Assembly: GCA_002479645.1 (NCBI GenBank)
Contig: DLOO01000038.1
Location: forward strand, 129-8,803
Reading direction: 5' to 3'
Origin: Lachnoclostridium sp. UBA7482
Lineage (GTDB): Bacteria; Bacillota; Clostridia; Lachnospirales; Lachnospiraceae
Length of the DNA stretch: 8,675 bases
A program made the translations under genes and the position numbers. Under the pieces are notes generated by a model, which saw only the letters and a list, made by a program, of their open reading frames with translations, was not told the origin of the DNA and did no database searches. Every line of letters begins with the position of its first letter. Position 1 is the stretch's first letter. This document shows positions 6,948 to 8,675 of the stretch, in pieces.

Positions 6948-7679
6948 ATGGACAAGTTAATGATCGTCATTCCTGCCTACAACGAGGAGGCAAACATTGA
7001 AACCGTAATTCGCGAATGGTATCCGATTATTGAGGATAAGAGCGAGGACAGCCGTCTGGTTGTCATTGATGACGGAAGTAAGGACAGCACTTATGAAATT
7101 ATGTGCCGCCTTCAGGAAGAGTTTCCGAAGCTTACCGCACTGACCAAGCCGAACGGCGGTCATGGCGCTACGGTTCTCTACGGATATCGCTACGCGCTCG
7201 AGAACGGTGCGGATTATGTGTTCCAGACCGATTCTGACGGACAGACCAGACCGGATGAATTTCCTCCTTTCTGGAAGCGTCGTAAGAAGTATGCGATGGT
7301 TATCGGTCACAGAAAGGGCAGACAGGACGGTTTTTCCAGAGTATTCGTTACAAAGACTCTGAAATTAGTATGCCTTATTTGCTTTGGCGTAAAGGTTACC
7401 GATGCCAATACGCCGTTCCGCTTAATGCAGGCAGAAACGCTGAAGAAGAGTCTTAAGGTGATTCCTGAGAATTACAATCTGCCGAATGTCATCATTTCCG
7501 TTCTTTATGCAAAGAGAAAGTACCCGGTACAGTATCGCCCGATTACCTTCCGTCCGAGACAGGGTGGGGTAAATTCCATCAACATGAAGCGTATCTTCAA
7601 AATCGGAAAGCAGGCGCTGCACGACTTCCGCGAGATAAATCGTGCATTGAAGAAGTCCGGTAACAGCACGGAGGCATAA
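6948..7679 (+). CDS. Family 2 glycosyltransferase, polyprenyl-phosphate sugar synthase-like
   Basis: This 243-residue soluble protein is a GT-A fold, family-2 glycosyltransferase. It opens with VIPAYNEE (7-14), the classic nucleotide-binding start. IDDGSKDST (40-48) gives the first Asp pair, NGGHG (69-73) is a glycine turn, and TDSDGQ (94-99) supplies the metal-binding DxD (D95, D97). There are no membrane helices, so the enzyme resembles dolichol-phosphate-mannose synthase-like enzymes that load a sugar from a nucleotide donor onto a lipid phosphate at the inner membrane face. That substrate is inferred from the two membrane neighbours; the sugar cannot be read from the sequence. The C-terminal tail (from about 200) is basic and could contact lipid head groups. 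GAGAGG (6934-6939) lies 8 bases before the ATG. The upstream gene ends 32 bases earlier and the downstream gene starts 1 base after the stop, so all three form one operon. Confidence 0.9.
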   Translation: MDKLMIVIPAYNEEANIETVIREWYPIIEDKSEDSRLVVIDDGSKDSTYEIMCRLQEEFPKLTALTKPNGGHGATVLYGYRYALENGADYVFQTDSDGQTRPDEFPPFWKRRKKYAMVIGHRKGRQDGFSRVFVTKTLKLVCLICFGVKVTDANTPFRLMQAETLKKSLKVIPENYNLPNVIISVLYAKRKYPVQYRPITFRPRQGGVNSINMKRIFKIGKQALHDFREINRALKKSGNSTEA

Positions 7680-7683
7680 GATG
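7670..7683 (+). promoter_or_regulatory. Ribosome binding site inside the end of the GT2 gene, coupling it to the YYY gene
   Basis: GGAGG (7670-7674) overlaps the last sense codons of the glycosyltransferase and lies 6 bases before the next ATG at 7681. The stop codon ends at 7679, so ribosomes finishing one gene are placed to start the next. This suggests translational coupling and matched amounts of the two proteins. Confidence 0.75.
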
Positions 7684-8675
7684 CAGAACAAATTCGATCG
7701 TATTTCCATACTGAAAATTTTCTATGCAATCATTGCATTTTGCTTTTTCTTTTATTTTGGTCTGCGCTACATCGGGTCGGAGGATTTCTCTGTTGTATTG
7801 ACCTGGTGGCTGACGTTAATGCTTCTCGGTGTGAGTGTCCAGCCTTTGGCTATGATGGTATTTCACCGGTTCCATGACGGCGGATGGGTTTTCTCGAAGA
7901 CGCTCGGTATCGCGCTGTCCGGCTGGCTGATGTGGTTCCTGTCTTCCTGCCACATTTTGAAATTTACCCGTACGGCAAGCTTTGCGGTTCTGTTTCTTTG
8001 CTTTGGTCTTAGTATTCTCTGTTTTGAACTGGTCGTGCGAAAGAACAACCGCAAGCAGAAATATTTTGCATATTATACTCCGAGCCGCATCAGTTCGATT
8101 CTGTCTGCGGAAGCGATTTTCTTCGCGTTTCTTGTTGTATGGTGCTACATCAAGGGGTATAATCCGGATGCCTTCGGTACCGAGCGTTTTATGGACTACA
8201 GCTACATGATGTCGCTTAACCGTACCGATTATATGCCGGCAAAGGACGTATGGCTTTCCGGTAACGGAATCAATTACTATTATGTCGGACAGTATATGGC
8301 AACCTTCGTTACCAAGCTTTCCGGCGTCGGTGTTTCTTACGGATATAATCTTTCCATGATGATGCTTGCCGCTTTCGGTTTCAGCCTTCCTTATTCGCTT
8401 GGCGTAAACCTGATGCGCAGCTTCCTTCTGGACGGAAGACGGGTCGGTTCCGCGAAGGAGGAGCAGCGGCTTCGCCGAATCGGCGCGGTTACGGAGGACA
8501 ATCCGAATCCGTTCTTTCGCCCGGTATTTTCCGGTATCATTTCCGGTCTTGCAGTTTCTATCGCCGGCAATATGCATTATCCGATTTATAAGTACCTGTA
8601 CCCGAAGCTTCAGCGTATGAACGGGGCGGAGGATATTTACAAATACTGGTTTCCGGATGCAACGCGTTTTATCGG
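7681..8675 (+). CDS. DUF2298/'YYY' polytopic membrane protein, 3' end outside the window
   Basis: Only the first 331 codons are present; the frame is open at the right edge. The name motif is clear: NYYYVGQ at 198-204 within the block EKFMDYA-like ERFMDYSYM (168-176), DYMPAKDVWLSGNGINYYY (183-201), then YNLS (222-225). This matches the DUF2298 (Chlor_Arch_YYY) membrane family of bacteria and archaea, whose members look like GT-C glycosyltransferases, although the reaction is not established to my knowledge. Five N-terminal helices (about 10-30, 38-61, 68-92, 98-120, 138-160) lead to a probable outer loop with E168 and D172 as candidate catalytic or metal-binding acids. A charged loop (about 245-280, rich in R, K, E) follows, probably cytoplasmic. 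It is translationally coupled to the GT2 gene, which supports a shared job in lipid-linked sugar use. The C-terminal half cannot be judged. Confidence 0.88.
   Translation, partial: MQNKFDRISILKIFYAIIAFCFFFYFGLRYIGSEDFSVVLTWWLTLMLLGVSVQPLAMMVFHRFHDGGWVFSKTLGIALSGWLMWFLSSCHILKFTRTASFAVLFLCFGLSILCFELVVRKNNRKQKYFAYYTPSRISSILSAEAIFFAFLVVWCYIKGYNPDAFGTERFMDYSYMMSLNRTDYMPAKDVWLSGNGINYYYVGQYMATFVTKLSGVGVSYGYNLSMMMLAAFGFSLPYSLGVNLMRSFLLDGRRVGSAKEEQRLRRIGAVTEDNPNPFFRPVFSGIISGLAVSIAGNMHYPIYKYLYPKLQRMNGAEDIYKYWFPDATRFI

Noticed and set aside
7816..8577. 253-codon open frame on the minus strand
   Set aside because: It is antisense to the YYY protein, is low-complexity and basic, and has no domain. It is a shadow of the real gene.

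Overview
The window looks like chromosomal DNA from a Gram-positive, anaerobic Clostridia-type bacterium, most likely a Lachnospiraceae relative. This rests on the gene order Asp23/Gls24 protein - FakA/YloV-type DAK2 protein - RecG, which is a Firmicutes arrangement, on strong AGGAGG-type ribosome binding sites, and on the type of small membrane ORF and surface-polymer genes present. That is inference from gene content; no taxonomic marker gene is present.

Layout. Bases 1-27 hold a rho-independent terminator for a gene outside the left edge. Bases 122-249 form a nested inverted repeat that folds into a cloverleaf-like structure and encodes no recognisable protein. Bases 282-419 on the minus strand encode a 45-residue two-helix membrane protein. 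A 206-base divergent intergenic region follows, with a good -10 box for the rightward operon. Bases 626-2682 carry the Asp23-family protein and FakA, which share one transcript. A hairpin terminator sits before recG (2742-4760).

After recG and a second terminator-like hairpin, a rightward cassette begins that appears to act in extracellular glycan assembly. It holds a 690-residue polytopic membrane protein (4843-6915), a soluble family-2 glycosyltransferase (6948-7679), and a DUF2298/'YYY' polytopic membrane protein that starts one base after the glycosyltransferase stop and runs off the right edge (7681-8675+).

How the genes work together. Asp23-FakA is a lipid/envelope housekeeping pair: fatty acid kinase plus a cell-envelope protein. 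RecG is a DNA repair helicase that travels with this pair in Firmicutes. In the right-hand cassette, the GT2 enzyme probably makes a polyprenyl-phosphate-linked sugar in the cytoplasm. The two membrane proteins share a motif block with the same spacing (P-x7-G-x2-I-x-Y-[H/Y]-[F/Y], then [F/Y]NL about 23 residues on). I read them as diverged GT-C-like paralogues that could use the lipid-linked sugar outside the membrane. The most notable items are this paired YYY-like/GT2 cassette, the cloverleaf element, and the small membrane protein.
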